From Patiriisocius sp047730165 (GTDB lineage Bacteria > Bacteroidota > Bacteroidia > Flavobacteriales > Flavobacteriaceae), in NCBI RefSeq assembly GCF_047730165.1, contig NZ_CP159834.1, forward strand, positions 2,046,001-2,110,000: 64,000 nt of DNA, written 5' to 3'. The notes under the pieces were generated by a model. That model did no database searches. It had not been told where the DNA came from and worked only from the letters and a program-made list of their open reading frames with translations. The translations under genes were made by a program, and so were the position numbers. Position 1 is the stretch's first letter; the number at the start of each line of letters is the position of its first letter. Positions 55,468 through 63,621 of the stretch are shown here, piece by piece.

Positions 55468-55926
55468 ATGAAATTAGATGCCATTGATAAAGAGTTATTG
55501 ACTTTGCTGCAGCAGAATAGCAAGCAAACTAATAAGCAATTATCGCAGCAATTAAATCTATCGGTGACGGCTATTTTTGAACGTATCAAAAAGCTAGAAC
55601 GGAATGACGTGATAAAACAGTATGTCGCCTTGTTGGATAAAAAGAAAGTCGATCTAGGTTTTACTGTGTTTTGTCATGTAAAACTCACGAAACACGAGCA
55701 GAAGTCTATTGCTAATTTTGAAACTGAAATTGAACAATTGTCAGAAGTATTAGAATGTTTTCACGTAAGTGGGGATTACGATTATTTATTAAAAGTTGCT
55801 GTGAAAGATATGGATCATTTCAGGACATTTATGGTAAAGAAATTGACCTCATTAGAAGAAATAGGAAGCACGCAGAGTTCTATCACAATTAAGGAAGTAA
55901 AGAATAATACGGCAGTGATATTATAA
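55468..55926 (+). CDS. Lrp/AsnC family transcriptional regulator
   Basis: 152 residues from ATG 55468 (a TTG at 55462 also lies in frame). The N-terminal HTH reads LDAIDKELLTLLQQNSKQTN, KQLSQQLNLSVTAIFERIKK. The RAM ligand-binding domain follows, with HVSGDYDYLLKVAVKDMDHF near 108-127. Lrp/AsnC proteins respond to amino acids. The divergent operon with a trans-sulfuration enzyme suggests methionine or a related amino acid as the signal. A 14-bp palindrome on its promoter may be the autoregulatory site. Confidence 0.93.
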   Translation: MKLDAIDKELLTLLQQNSKQTNKQLSQQLNLSVTAIFERIKKLERNDVIKQYVALLDKKKVDLGFTVFCHVKLTKHEQKSIANFETEIEQLSEVLECFHVSGDYDYLLKVAVKDMDHFRTFMVKKLTSLEEIGSTQSSITIKEVKNNTAVIL

Positions 55927-56164
55927 ACTACTGCATATTTTGACTAGGAGAATTTATGCTAGTATTTCTCTCAGTACAAATAAGTTTTATAGTACTAGAT
56001 CAATTTTATTGATTATCTATTTCAAGCTAGCGTTTGTAAAACTCAGGCAACCATTGAATGAAAAAAGGCGTCTATTATAATAGTGTTTAAAACAAACTCA
56101 CTGTTTTATATGTAACACATGAATTAAAAACGAGTCATATAAAACGTATATAACTAAAAGTCCT

Positions 56165-57760
56165 ATGATTAAAAATGCCGTACTACTTGTATTCATAATT
56201 ATATCGCAAGCGGGTTGTAAAAGTGTAGGAGATTATAATGAAGAAGTGACTAAAAATCACAGCATAGTTGATCTACAAGCAGATGTAGCAAAAGCATACC
56301 ATCAACTTCAGCGCAACCATCCCCGACTGTATCAATACATTTCTAAAGAGCAATTAGACACCAGTTTTGATAGCTTACAGAAGTCTATTAAAGAACCGCT
56401 CACAAGTATGCAGTTCTATTTAAAGTTGGCACCTGTAGTAAAAATGATAGGGCAAGGGCATATCTCAGTCGTTCCTCCTCAAAAAAGAAGGACAAGGAAA
56501 GTGCGTAATACGTATAAAGATAAAAAGTTTGATTTCTATACCTCGCAGTTTAAGTACATAGACAATCATCTAATATTAACGAGAGCGATCAACGGAGATT
56601 CTCTTTTAGTAGGGAGTGAGTTGCTTGCCGTTGAGAGTGAAACACCACAAGAACTTATAGAACGGTATAATACGAATGTAGCGAGTGATGGTTATAATAA
56701 AACGTTTTTTGAAAGTTTTGTAGGGAATAGGTTTCAACGATTCTACGCTAGAGAAAATGGATTTTTAGATAGTTTGTTAGTGACCTATAAGCTCAGGGAT
56801 TCCGTTTTTAAGCAAAACTATACTTGGGTAGATACCAAGATGAAAAAGGATAGTACAAAGTTAGATTCAATTATCATTTCGGCGAAGCCTAAAAAATTGA
56901 CTAAAGAAGAAAAGAAAACTCGGAAGTTAGAAAATAGAAAGAAGCGAAAAGATCATTCAAAATACGGGTATCTGCCTAAGATAAATTTGAATACGCGTAA
57001 CATGAGATATATAGGAAAGGACAGTACGACTGCTTATATGAAAATAAGAAGTTTTACAAATGGGAAGTATGAGGCATTTTATGAAGAGAGTTTTAAAATT
57101 TTAGATAGTCTAGAAACAAAGAATCTTATTATAGACTTAAGAGATAATGGCGGTGGAAGACTTACTGAGATAAACGATCTATATAAACATCTAGCCTTAG
57201 AAGATTTTACCTTTATTAATGAGAGTGAGGTAACAACAAGAACGCCTTTTTTAAATATGGCTATGAGTAATACAAGTGGGCCAATAGTGCACGGGTTGGT
57301 TGCGGTATTCTCTCCAATTATAGTTGGACATAATCTATTGAAAACGCAAAAAAGAGATGGAAAAATCTATTATTGTTTCAAACAGTCTAAAGAGCAATCG
57401 CCCTACGAAAATAATTATAAGGGTGCTCTTTACGTATTGATTAATGGAAACTCATTTTCAGCATCTTCTGTATTCTCAACAAATTTGAAAGGTACAGGAA
57501 GAGCCACATTTGTGGGGCAAGAAACGGGAGGAGCATACAATGGCACCGTTGCAGGATTGTTTAAACCGTTTAGATTACCTACATCAAATGTAACGATTAG
57601 AATGGGACTTATGCAGATAGACGCTCCCTTTAAAATAGATCCAGATGGTTATGGAGTAACTCCAGATGTTGAGATAAACGCTGCTACCTTAGAAGACTAT
57701 CAATTAGATAAAGATCCTGCCATAGAATGGGTGCTGGATGCTATTGAGAATGAAAAATAA
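56165..57760 (+). CDS. S41 family peptidase, lipoprotein
   Basis: 531 residues. MIKNAVLLVFIIISQAGCKS is a lipoprotein signal (lipobox QAGC). The protease core lies at about 295-515: LIIDLRDNGGGRLTEINDLY (the S41 substrate-positioning strand), then YVLINGNSFSASSVFSTNLK with nucleophile S432, and FVGQETGGAYNGT. A lysine-rich insert (about 236-270, with KLTKEEKKTRK) sits before the core where a PDZ domain is often found; no clear PDZ is present. It acts outside the cytoplasm. The substrate is unknown. It has no close operon partner. Confidence 0.85.
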   Translation: MIKNAVLLVFIIISQAGCKSVGDYNEEVTKNHSIVDLQADVAKAYHQLQRNHPRLYQYISKEQLDTSFDSLQKSIKEPLTSMQFYLKLAPVVKMIGQGHISVVPPQKRRTRKVRNTYKDKKFDFYTSQFKYIDNHLILTRAINGDSLLVGSELLAVESETPQELIERYNTNVASDGYNKTFFESFVGNRFQRFYARENGFLDSLLVTYKLRDSVFKQNYTWVDTKMKKDSTKLDSIIISAKPKKLTKEEKKTRKLENRKKRKDHSKYGYLPKINLNTRNMRYIGKDSTTAYMKIRSFTNGKYEAFYEESFKILDSLETKNLIIDLRDNGGGRLTEINDLYKHLALEDFTFINESEVTTRTPFLNMAMSNTSGPIVHGLVAVFSPIIVGHNLLKTQKRDGKIYYCFKQSKEQSPYENNYKGALYVLINGNSFSASSVFSTNLKGTGRATFVGQETGGAYNGTVAGLFKPFRLPTSNVTIRMGLMQIDAPFKIDPDGYGVTPDVEINAATLEDYQLDKDPAIEWVLDAIENEK

Positions 57761-57804
57761 ACGAATCTAGATTGTTAATGTTTCTTACTTAAAAGGAGAG
57801 TTCG

Positions 57805-57812
57805 TACCTTTG
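57805..57812 (+). promoter_or_regulatory. -7 box of the dihydrolipoyl dehydrogenase gene
   Basis: TACCTTTG matches TAnnTTTG exactly; a TTTC 20 bases upstream (57781-57784) could be the -33 element. The leader is about 50 bases. Confidence 0.55.
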
Positions 57813-57869
57813 TTTTTTATATGTAATGCTCAAAATATTGAGCAATTTCAATCTTAAAAAGAGAATAAT

Positions 57870-59270
57870 ATGTCAAAATATGATGTTGCAGTAATAGGTT
57901 CTGGTCCTGGAGGATATGTAGCGGCGATTCGTTGCGCACAACTAGGAATGAAAACGGCTATTATCGAAAAATATAACACCTTAGGAGGGACCTGCCTTAA
58001 TGTAGGTTGCATCCCGAGTAAGGCGCTTTTAGATTCTTCTCATCACTATGAAGATGCGATTAAGCATTTTGAAGAACACGGGATTGAAATCCCTGGCGAA
58101 ATAAAGATAAACTTTAAGAAAATGATAGCGCGTAAAGCTTCTGTTGTTGAGCAAACCACAAAAGGAATCGAGTTTTTAATGAATAAAAACAAGATTGATG
58201 TTTTTACAGGAATGGGTTCGTTCAAAGATGCCACACACATTGAAATTACTGGAGATAAAACAAAAACAATTGAGGCTGAAAATATCATAATAGCTACGGG
58301 TTCTAAGCCTTCTACGTTGCCGTTTATAACACTAGATAAAGAGAGAGTAATTACATCTACAGAAGCATTAAAGCTAACTGAAATTCCGAAACACATGGTG
58401 GTGATTGGTGGAGGAGTTATTGGTCTAGAATTAGGTCAAGTCTACCGTCGTCTTGGCGCAGAGGTTTCTGTGGTTGAGTATATGGACCGTATTATCCCAA
58501 CAATGGATAGCGCTCAGAGTAAAGAATTAATGAAGGCGATGAAAAAGCAAGGCGTTAAGTTCTTCCTTTCTCATAGAGTATCTGCTGTTTCAAGAAAAGG
58601 AGATGAAGTTATGGTTACGGCGACAGATAAAAAAGACAAGGAAATCATTTTTACTGGTGATTACTGTTTGGTCTCTGTGGGACGTAAAGCCTACACAGAT
58701 GGACTAGGTGCAGATAAGGCAGGTGTGAAAATTACAGAAAGAGGACAAGTGGAAGTAAATGATCACTTGCAAACTAATATTTCAAATATCTATGCAATAG
58801 GGGATGTAATTAAAGGCCCAATGTTAGCGCACAAAGCAAGTGAAGAAGGAACGTTAGTTGCTGAAATATTAGCGGGTCAAAAACCACACATTAATTATAA
58901 CTTAATTCCGGGCGTGGTTTACACGTGGCCAGAAGTTGCAAGTGTTGGTAAAACTGAAGAACAATTAAAAGAAGCCAATGTCGAGTACAAATCTGGACAA
59001 TTTCCTATGCGTGCTTTAGGAAGAAGTCGTGCAAGTGGAGATACAGATGGTTTTGTAAAAATATTGAGTGATAAAAAGACAGATGAGGTTTTAGGAGTTC
59101 ATATGGTAGGAGCAAGAGTGGCAGATCTAATTGCCGAAGCGGTAACCGCGATGGAGTTCAGGGCAAGTGCAGAAGATATAGCTCGCATGAGTCACGCACA
59201 CCCTACCTACGCAGAAGCTGTTAAAGAAGCGGCTTTAGCTGCTACAGACGATAGAGCTTTACATATTTAA
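57870..59270 (+). CDS. lpdA: dihydrolipoyl dehydrogenase
   Basis: 466 residues. The FAD motif is AVIGSGPGGYVAAIRC (7-22), the redox disulfide GGTCLNVGCIPSKALLD (C42, C47), the NAD motif VVIGGGVIGLELGQVYRRLG near 174-193, and the C-terminal His-Glu catalytic pair in HAHPTYAEAVKEA near 444-456. This is the E3 subunit that reoxidises lipoamide in the pyruvate, 2-oxoglutarate, branched-chain or glycine cleavage complexes. No E1 or E2 gene is adjacent, so it may serve several. A terminator closes it. Confidence 0.96.
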   Translation: MSKYDVAVIGSGPGGYVAAIRCAQLGMKTAIIEKYNTLGGTCLNVGCIPSKALLDSSHHYEDAIKHFEEHGIEIPGEIKINFKKMIARKASVVEQTTKGIEFLMNKNKIDVFTGMGSFKDATHIEITGDKTKTIEAENIIIATGSKPSTLPFITLDKERVITSTEALKLTEIPKHMVVIGGGVIGLELGQVYRRLGAEVSVVEYMDRIIPTMDSAQSKELMKAMKKQGVKFFLSHRVSAVSRKGDEVMVTATDKKDKEIIFTGDYCLVSVGRKAYTDGLGADKAGVKITERGQVEVNDHLQTNISNIYAIGDVIKGPMLAHKASEEGTLVAEILAGQKPHINYNLIPGVVYTWPEVASVGKTEEQLKEANVEYKSGQFPMRALGRSRASGDTDGFVKILSDKKTDEVLGVHMVGARVADLIAEAVTAMEFRASAEDIARMSHAHPTYAEAVKEAALAATDDRALHI

Positions 59271-59293
59271 GAGTATGAATAGAAAGTTTATTA

Positions 59294-59327
59294 AAAACCA
59301 TTTTGAATTTTTCAAAATGGTTTTTTG
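59294..59327 (+). terminator. terminator of the dihydrolipoyl dehydrogenase gene
   Basis: A perfect 14-bp stem, AAAACCATTTTGAA (59294-59307) with its complement (59311-59324), has a 3-base loop and runs into TTTTTTG. It lies 23 bases after the stop. Confidence 0.85.
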
Positions 59328-59334
59328 TTTTCAA

Positions 59335-59342
59335 TACCTTTA
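59335..59342 (+). promoter_or_regulatory. probable -7 box of the PabB-like gene
   Basis: TACCTTTA differs from TAnnTTTG only at the last base and lies 22 bases before the start codon, just behind the preceding terminator. Confidence 0.4.
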
Positions 59343-59364
59343 CAACTCAATTCCTATTTAATTC

Positions 59365-60660
59365 ATGCGTCACATTGTTACTAAAAATATTCAGCTCACC
59401 ACTAGTTTAAAGACGCGTCTTTTGCAGTGGGCACGACAGTTTGAAGAAGTAGTATGGCTAGACTCTAATGAACATTCGGACGGCCATAGTTCATATAAAG
59501 CAATCCTTGCAGTAGATGCTTTTACCGCTATAAAAACAGATAGTAAACATGCTTTTGAGAAGCTTGAAGAGTATCAAACGTTATCTAAAGATTGGCTTTT
59601 TGGGTATTTGTCCTATGATCTTAAAAACGATGTAGAGCGCCTAAAATCGGAGAACTTTGACGGTCTTGGGTTTCCAGATTTGTATTTTTTCCAACCTAAA
59701 AAAATATTTCTTTTTTCAGAAGATGAAGTGACTATTCAATACCTTCAGATGGTAGATGATGAGATAGAAAGTGATTGGGAAGAAATAATGAAAAAGCCGG
59801 AAGATGAAGCCCATGATGTTTCCGAAGCTATTAAAATACGATTAAGAACTTCTAAGGGCGCGTACGCAAACAAAGTAGGGAAGATGCTGCGTCATATAGA
59901 ACGTGGCGATATTTATGAAGCTAATTTTTGTCAAGAGTTTTTTGCTGAAAATGTAACCATTGATCCTGTGCGCTCTTTCTTGCACCTTAATGAAATCTCG
60001 ACGCCACCTTTTGCTACTTTCCTGAAATTAAACACCCATTTTGCGCTGTCATCATCGCCAGAACGCTACCTCAAAAAAACAGGTGCTACGGTGGTTTCAC
60101 AACCCATAAAAGGAACGGCAAAACGATTAATTGATCCTGTGGCAGACGGCGCGATGGTGGCTCAATTAGAAAGCGATCCTAAAGAACGCAGTGAGAATAT
60201 TATGATCACAGACCTGGTACGGAATGATCTTTCAAGAATCGCAGAAAAAGGATCTGTAACCGTGGATGAGTTGTGTAAAGTGTATTCGTTTAAACAAGTG
60301 CATCACATGATTTCTACCATTCGATGTAAGGTGGCAGAAGATGTTACGCCTGTGACTATTTTAAAAAACACATTCCCAATGGGAAGCATGACGGGGGCAC
60401 CTAAGGTGGCTGCGATGAAGATTATCGAGGAACTTGAAGAAGCAAAACGTGGCCTGTATAGCGGCGCGGTGGGTTATTTTACTCCTTACGGCGATTTTGA
60501 TTTTAATGTCATCATACGGAGTATCTTGTATAATGCAGATGAAAAATATGTAAGTTTTTCTGTGGGTGGCGCTATTACCGCAAATTCTATAATCGAAAAC
60601 GAATATGAGGAGTGCTTGCTCAAGGCAAAAGCAATGAGAGAGGTATTGGAGCGAGTTTAG
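59365..60660 (+). CDS. pabB: aminodeoxychorismate synthase component I-like (chorismate-binding enzyme)
   Basis: 431 residues. Chorismate-binding motifs: GDIYEANFCQEF (about 183-194), SSPERYL, SQPIKGTAKR (about 245-254), then ENIMITDLVRNDLSRIAEKG near 273-292, PMGSMTGAPKVAAMKIIEEL near 339-358 and the end SFSVGGAI. These show the PabB/TrpE/MenF fold. The PIKGTAKR form with Lys fits PabB/TrpE rather than isochorismate synthases. Together with an amidotransferase it would make aminodeoxychorismate for folate. It stands alone, so PabB versus TrpE rests on length and motifs. Confidence 0.8.
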   Translation: MRHIVTKNIQLTTSLKTRLLQWARQFEEVVWLDSNEHSDGHSSYKAILAVDAFTAIKTDSKHAFEKLEEYQTLSKDWLFGYLSYDLKNDVERLKSENFDGLGFPDLYFFQPKKIFLFSEDEVTIQYLQMVDDEIESDWEEIMKKPEDEAHDVSEAIKIRLRTSKGAYANKVGKMLRHIERGDIYEANFCQEFFAENVTIDPVRSFLHLNEISTPPFATFLKLNTHFALSSSPERYLKKTGATVVSQPIKGTAKRLIDPVADGAMVAQLESDPKERSENIMITDLVRNDLSRIAEKGSVTVDELCKVYSFKQVHHMISTIRCKVAEDVTPVTILKNTFPMGSMTGAPKVAAMKIIEELEEAKRGLYSGAVGYFTPYGDFDFNVIIRSILYNADEKYVSFSVGGAITANSIIENEYEECLLKAKAMREVLERV

Positions 60661-60771
60661 TTTTTGAATCAAGTTTAGTAGATAGATACTATTGCCGCGT
60701 TAAAACCGGGTTAGGTTTGTTTTGAATGCACAGATGCCAATAAAAAGGAGGCTATTTCAATCTTGATAAAT

Positions 60772-60864
60772 TATGCCCTCTCAGTGGCATAATTTATATT
60801 TATGTCTTCTAGATAGCATAAATGGTATTTATGTCCTCTCAGTAGCATAGTTTTATTATATTTG
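60772..60864 (+). promoter_or_regulatory. threefold 29-bp operator and -7 box of the SatD-DUF3307 operon
   Basis: Three 20-bp units start exactly 29 bases apart: TATGCCCTCTCAGTGGCATA (60772), TATGTCTTCTAGATAGCATA (60801) and TATGTCCTCTCAGTAGCATA (60830). Each begins TATG and ends CATA; the 9-base spacers differ. The -7 box TATATTTG (60857-60864) follows 7 bases after the third unit, so the -33 region lies inside it. The start codon of the SatD gene is 14 bases further on. Confidence 0.75.
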
Positions 60865-60878
60865 TAAAAAGTTATTTT

Positions 60879-61565
60879 ATGAAATACATCGTAATATCTG
60901 GTGATGTAGTGTCTTCAACAAGTCTTTCTGTTTCGGATAAAGGCGTGTTACGTATCGCACTTGATACACTTCTTGAACAACTCAAGGAGCGGTATGGCGT
61001 TTATGGACGTCTCTTAAAAGGCGATTATATAGAATGTGTGGTTCAGAGTCCATCGCTAGGTTTAGAAGTCTTGCTTGCGATAAAAACTTATGTAAAAAAT
61101 ATTCCCATAGCTATTGATGGGTACACAGAAGATAAAAAACGCGCGAAGCTCTTTAAAGAACACGGGATACGTCTCGCAATGGGTTATGGGGAACTCTCCG
61201 TTTTTGATGAAGAGAAAGGGATCATAGATGGGGAGGCTATCTATCTTTCAGGTCGTTTGATTAACTCAAAATCTACGCATGACAAGGCGCGCGTGGTGAT
61301 AAAAAACACCTTATATTTTGCCTCCAAAGATCCAGTGTTAAATAGCAAGTGGACAGCGTTTCTAGAATTGTTAGATGTGCTTTTAAATAAAGCAACTGAG
61401 CGACAAAGTGAAGTTGTTTACCATAAAATATTGGGGCTCACCGAAGATGCGATTGCTCAAAAACTAGATGTAAACCAGTCTGTGGTTAATAGACATTCTA
61501 CTAGCGTAGGTTGGAATGCGATAGAGACAACGCTATCCTATTATAAAGCTACTTTTAAAAATTAA
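60879..61565 (+). CDS. SatD family protein with C-terminal HTH
   Basis: 228 residues. The start MKYIVISGDVVSSTSLSVSD and the next part (LLKGDYIECVVQSPSLGLEV) are characteristic of the SatD family, as are RLAMGYGELSVFDEEKGIID near 104-123 and AIYLSGRLIN. The end (about 188-220) reads GLTEDAIAQKLDVNQSVVNR, a sigma-70-region-4-like helix-turn-helix, so it may bind DNA. The family is mostly uncharacterised. It is followed after 3 bases by DUF3307. Three operator-like repeats lie just before its promoter, and autoregulation is inferred. Confidence 0.8.
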   Translation: MKYIVISGDVVSSTSLSVSDKGVLRIALDTLLEQLKERYGVYGRLLKGDYIECVVQSPSLGLEVLLAIKTYVKNIPIAIDGYTEDKKRAKLFKEHGIRLAMGYGELSVFDEEKGIIDGEAIYLSGRLINSKSTHDKARVVIKNTLYFASKDPVLNSKWTAFLELLDVLLNKATERQSEVVYHKILGLTEDAIAQKLDVNQSVVNRHSTSVGWNAIETTLSYYKATFKN

Positions 61566-61568
61566 ACT

Positions 61569-62306
61569 ATGGACTTAACAACTTTTTTATTATTCCAGTT
61601 TTTAGGTCATTTAATGGCAGACTTCTTTTTTCAAACCAATAAAATGGCGCACGAGAAGAACGATAAAGGCTTTAAGACCAAATACCTCGCTTGGCACATA
61701 TTAATTGTATTTGCTTGCTCGTGGTTGTTTTCTTTTCAAGTTAAATTTATAGCGGGTGCAGCAGCGATTGCGATTATTCATTATTTCATTGATGGCTTAA
61801 AAGCAGTAGTTAATAAAAAACCAAAGCTAGCCAAATATGCCTTTTTTGTGGATCAAGCACTTCATCTGGGTACACTTGTTTTGGTTTCTATCTTGTTTCT
61901 GAAATATCGTGGATTTGAAATGACCTATGCCCCAGAGATACACCCAAGGTATATTGCTATAGGCATCGCTTATCTATGTTGTCTAAAGCCAGCAAACATT
62001 TTGATTAAGCAAGTCTTTAAATCTTCAGAAATTGATGTTGCGATAGCAAGCAAGATAGAAAAAGATCAATTAAACCCATCTGACGAATTACCTAATGCAG
62101 GAAAATTAATAGGGATACTCGAACGAATCCTAACGCTTACCTTTATTATAGGCAATCATTTTGAAGGCGTAGGCTTTTTAATAGCGGCAAAATCTATCTT
62201 ACGCTACAGAGACACAGAAACTCTAAAAACAGAATACGTACTTATTGGGACTATGCTGAGTTTTGGGATTGCGGTGTTGTTGGGTAGTATTATTTTTATT
62301 TTTTAA
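61569..62306 (+). CDS. DUF3307 domain membrane protein
   Basis: 245 residues. Five or six membrane helices: LLFQFLGHLMADFFFQTNKM (7-26) with conserved His, Asp and Gln, HILIVFACSWLFSF, GAAAIAIIHYFIDGLKAV (68-85) with the second His-Asp, a helix near 93-112, and two more in the C-terminal half. The first part is the DUF3307 domain; conserved polar residues inside helices suggest a catalytic or transport role. The function is unknown. It is co-transcribed with the SatD gene. Confidence 0.85.
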   Translation: MDLTTFLLFQFLGHLMADFFFQTNKMAHEKNDKGFKTKYLAWHILIVFACSWLFSFQVKFIAGAAAIAIIHYFIDGLKAVVNKKPKLAKYAFFVDQALHLGTLVLVSILFLKYRGFEMTYAPEIHPRYIAIGIAYLCCLKPANILIKQVFKSSEIDVAIASKIEKDQLNPSDELPNAGKLIGILERILTLTFIIGNHFEGVGFLIAAKSILRYRDTETLKTEYVLIGTMLSFGIAVLLGSIIFIF

Positions 62307-62307
62307 T

Positions 62308-63618
62308 ATGCTCACATCCTTCAAAAAACATATCGACCAAACATTCCCTAGGCTCTGCGATAAAAAAATAATTCTTGCTTGCAGTGGAGGATTAGATAGT
62401 GTACTGTTAGCACATTTGCTGAAACAGCTAAATTTCAATTTTTGTATAGCACATTGTAACTTTAATTTAAGAGGGGACGAAAGTGATGGAGATGCTGCAT
62501 TTGTGGCCGCCTTAGCGACCCTGTTAAAAGTCCCGTTTTACGAGGAGGTCTTTGACACAAAGGCATTTGCCAAAGACCATAGAATATCAACACAAATGTC
62601 CGCGAGAGAGCTGCGATATGAATGGTTTGAGCAACTACGGAAACAAATTAAGTTTGACCTAATAGCTACAGCACATCATGCAGATGACGTTTTAGAAACC
62701 GTTTTAATAAATCTTTCCAGAGGCACAGGAATACGAGGTCTCACGGGTATTCCAGAAGAAACCGAAACTTTAATTAGACCTTTGTTACCTTTTTCAAGAG
62801 ATGAAGTACTACGCTTTGCTAAAAAAGCTGAGTTTTTCTGGCGAGAAGATAGTAGTAATGCAGCAACAGATTATTTGCGTAATGAGCTACGTCATCGTGT
62901 GATACCTCCTTATAAAAAAGCTTCAAAAAATGTATTAAAAGGAGTTCGGAATACGATAACCCACCTTCAAGCCACAGAACAACTTGTAGCGGATTATATG
63001 GTCTTACTTTATAATTTATTGGTGACAGAAACCGTTGATGGCTATGAAATTGATATTATAAAGCTTGGCGATTTACCGAATCAAGGTGCTGTTTTGTATG
63101 AGCTGTTATCTCCTTTTGGTTTTACCGCTTGGGATGATATAATTGATTTGGCTACTGCTCAAAGTGGTAAGCTAGTTTTTTCAGATAGTCATAGGCTACT
63201 CAAAGATAGGACAAAGTTTATTTTAACGGTTCGTGATTCAATTGAGAATATTTCAGAAGAAATAACCATTAATAAAAATGAAAGTCAGGTTATTGATCCT
63301 GTGCCATTAACCTTTATTCCTACAGATAAAATAGGGTACGTTGATAGCCGCATAGTATATGTAGATGCAGCTCTATTAGTGTATCCATTAATTGTGAGAA
63401 AGTGGCGTGAGGGCGATGTTTTTCAGCCTTTTGGACTCAAAGGAAATAAGAAAATTAGTAAGTTTTATAAAGATGAAAAGTTATCTTTAGCGGCTAAAGA
63501 AAAAACGTGGCTTTTATGTAGCGGAAAGACCATTGTCTGGGTGATAGGAATGCGCGCAGATGATCGCTTTAAAGTTACAGAGAAAACAACTCAAATAGTA
63601 AAAATTACAACCAACTAA
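62308..63618 (+). CDS. tilS: tRNA(Ile)-lysidine synthase
   Basis: 436 residues from ATG 62308, directly after the DUF3307 stop; a TTG at 62263 inside that gene is rejected. The PP-loop is LACSGGLDSVLLAHLL (24-39). The family motif ATAHHADDVLETVLINLSRG lies near 117-136 and is followed by RPLLPFSRDEVLRFA. The C-terminal substrate domain ends with WREGDVFQPFGLKGNKKISK. TilS converts the CAU anticodon cytidine of tRNA-Ile2 to lysidine, so that AUA codons are read. It is essential in most bacteria. Confidence 0.95.
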   Translation: MLTSFKKHIDQTFPRLCDKKIILACSGGLDSVLLAHLLKQLNFNFCIAHCNFNLRGDESDGDAAFVAALATLLKVPFYEEVFDTKAFAKDHRISTQMSARELRYEWFEQLRKQIKFDLIATAHHADDVLETVLINLSRGTGIRGLTGIPEETETLIRPLLPFSRDEVLRFAKKAEFFWREDSSNAATDYLRNELRHRVIPPYKKASKNVLKGVRNTITHLQATEQLVADYMVLLYNLLVTETVDGYEIDIIKLGDLPNQGAVLYELLSPFGFTAWDDIIDLATAQSGKLVFSDSHRLLKDRTKFILTVRDSIENISEEITINKNESQVIDPVPLTFIPTDKIGYVDSRIVYVDAALLVYPLIVRKWREGDVFQPFGLKGNKKISKFYKDEKLSLAAKEKTWLLCSGKTIVWVIGMRADDRFKVTEKTTQIVKITTN

Positions 63619-63621
63619 CCT

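Noticed and set aside
60772..60849. Short repeats with regular spacing as a CRISPR array
   Set aside because: Spacers are only 9 bases, there are three units, and the array ends on a promoter; an operator explains it better.
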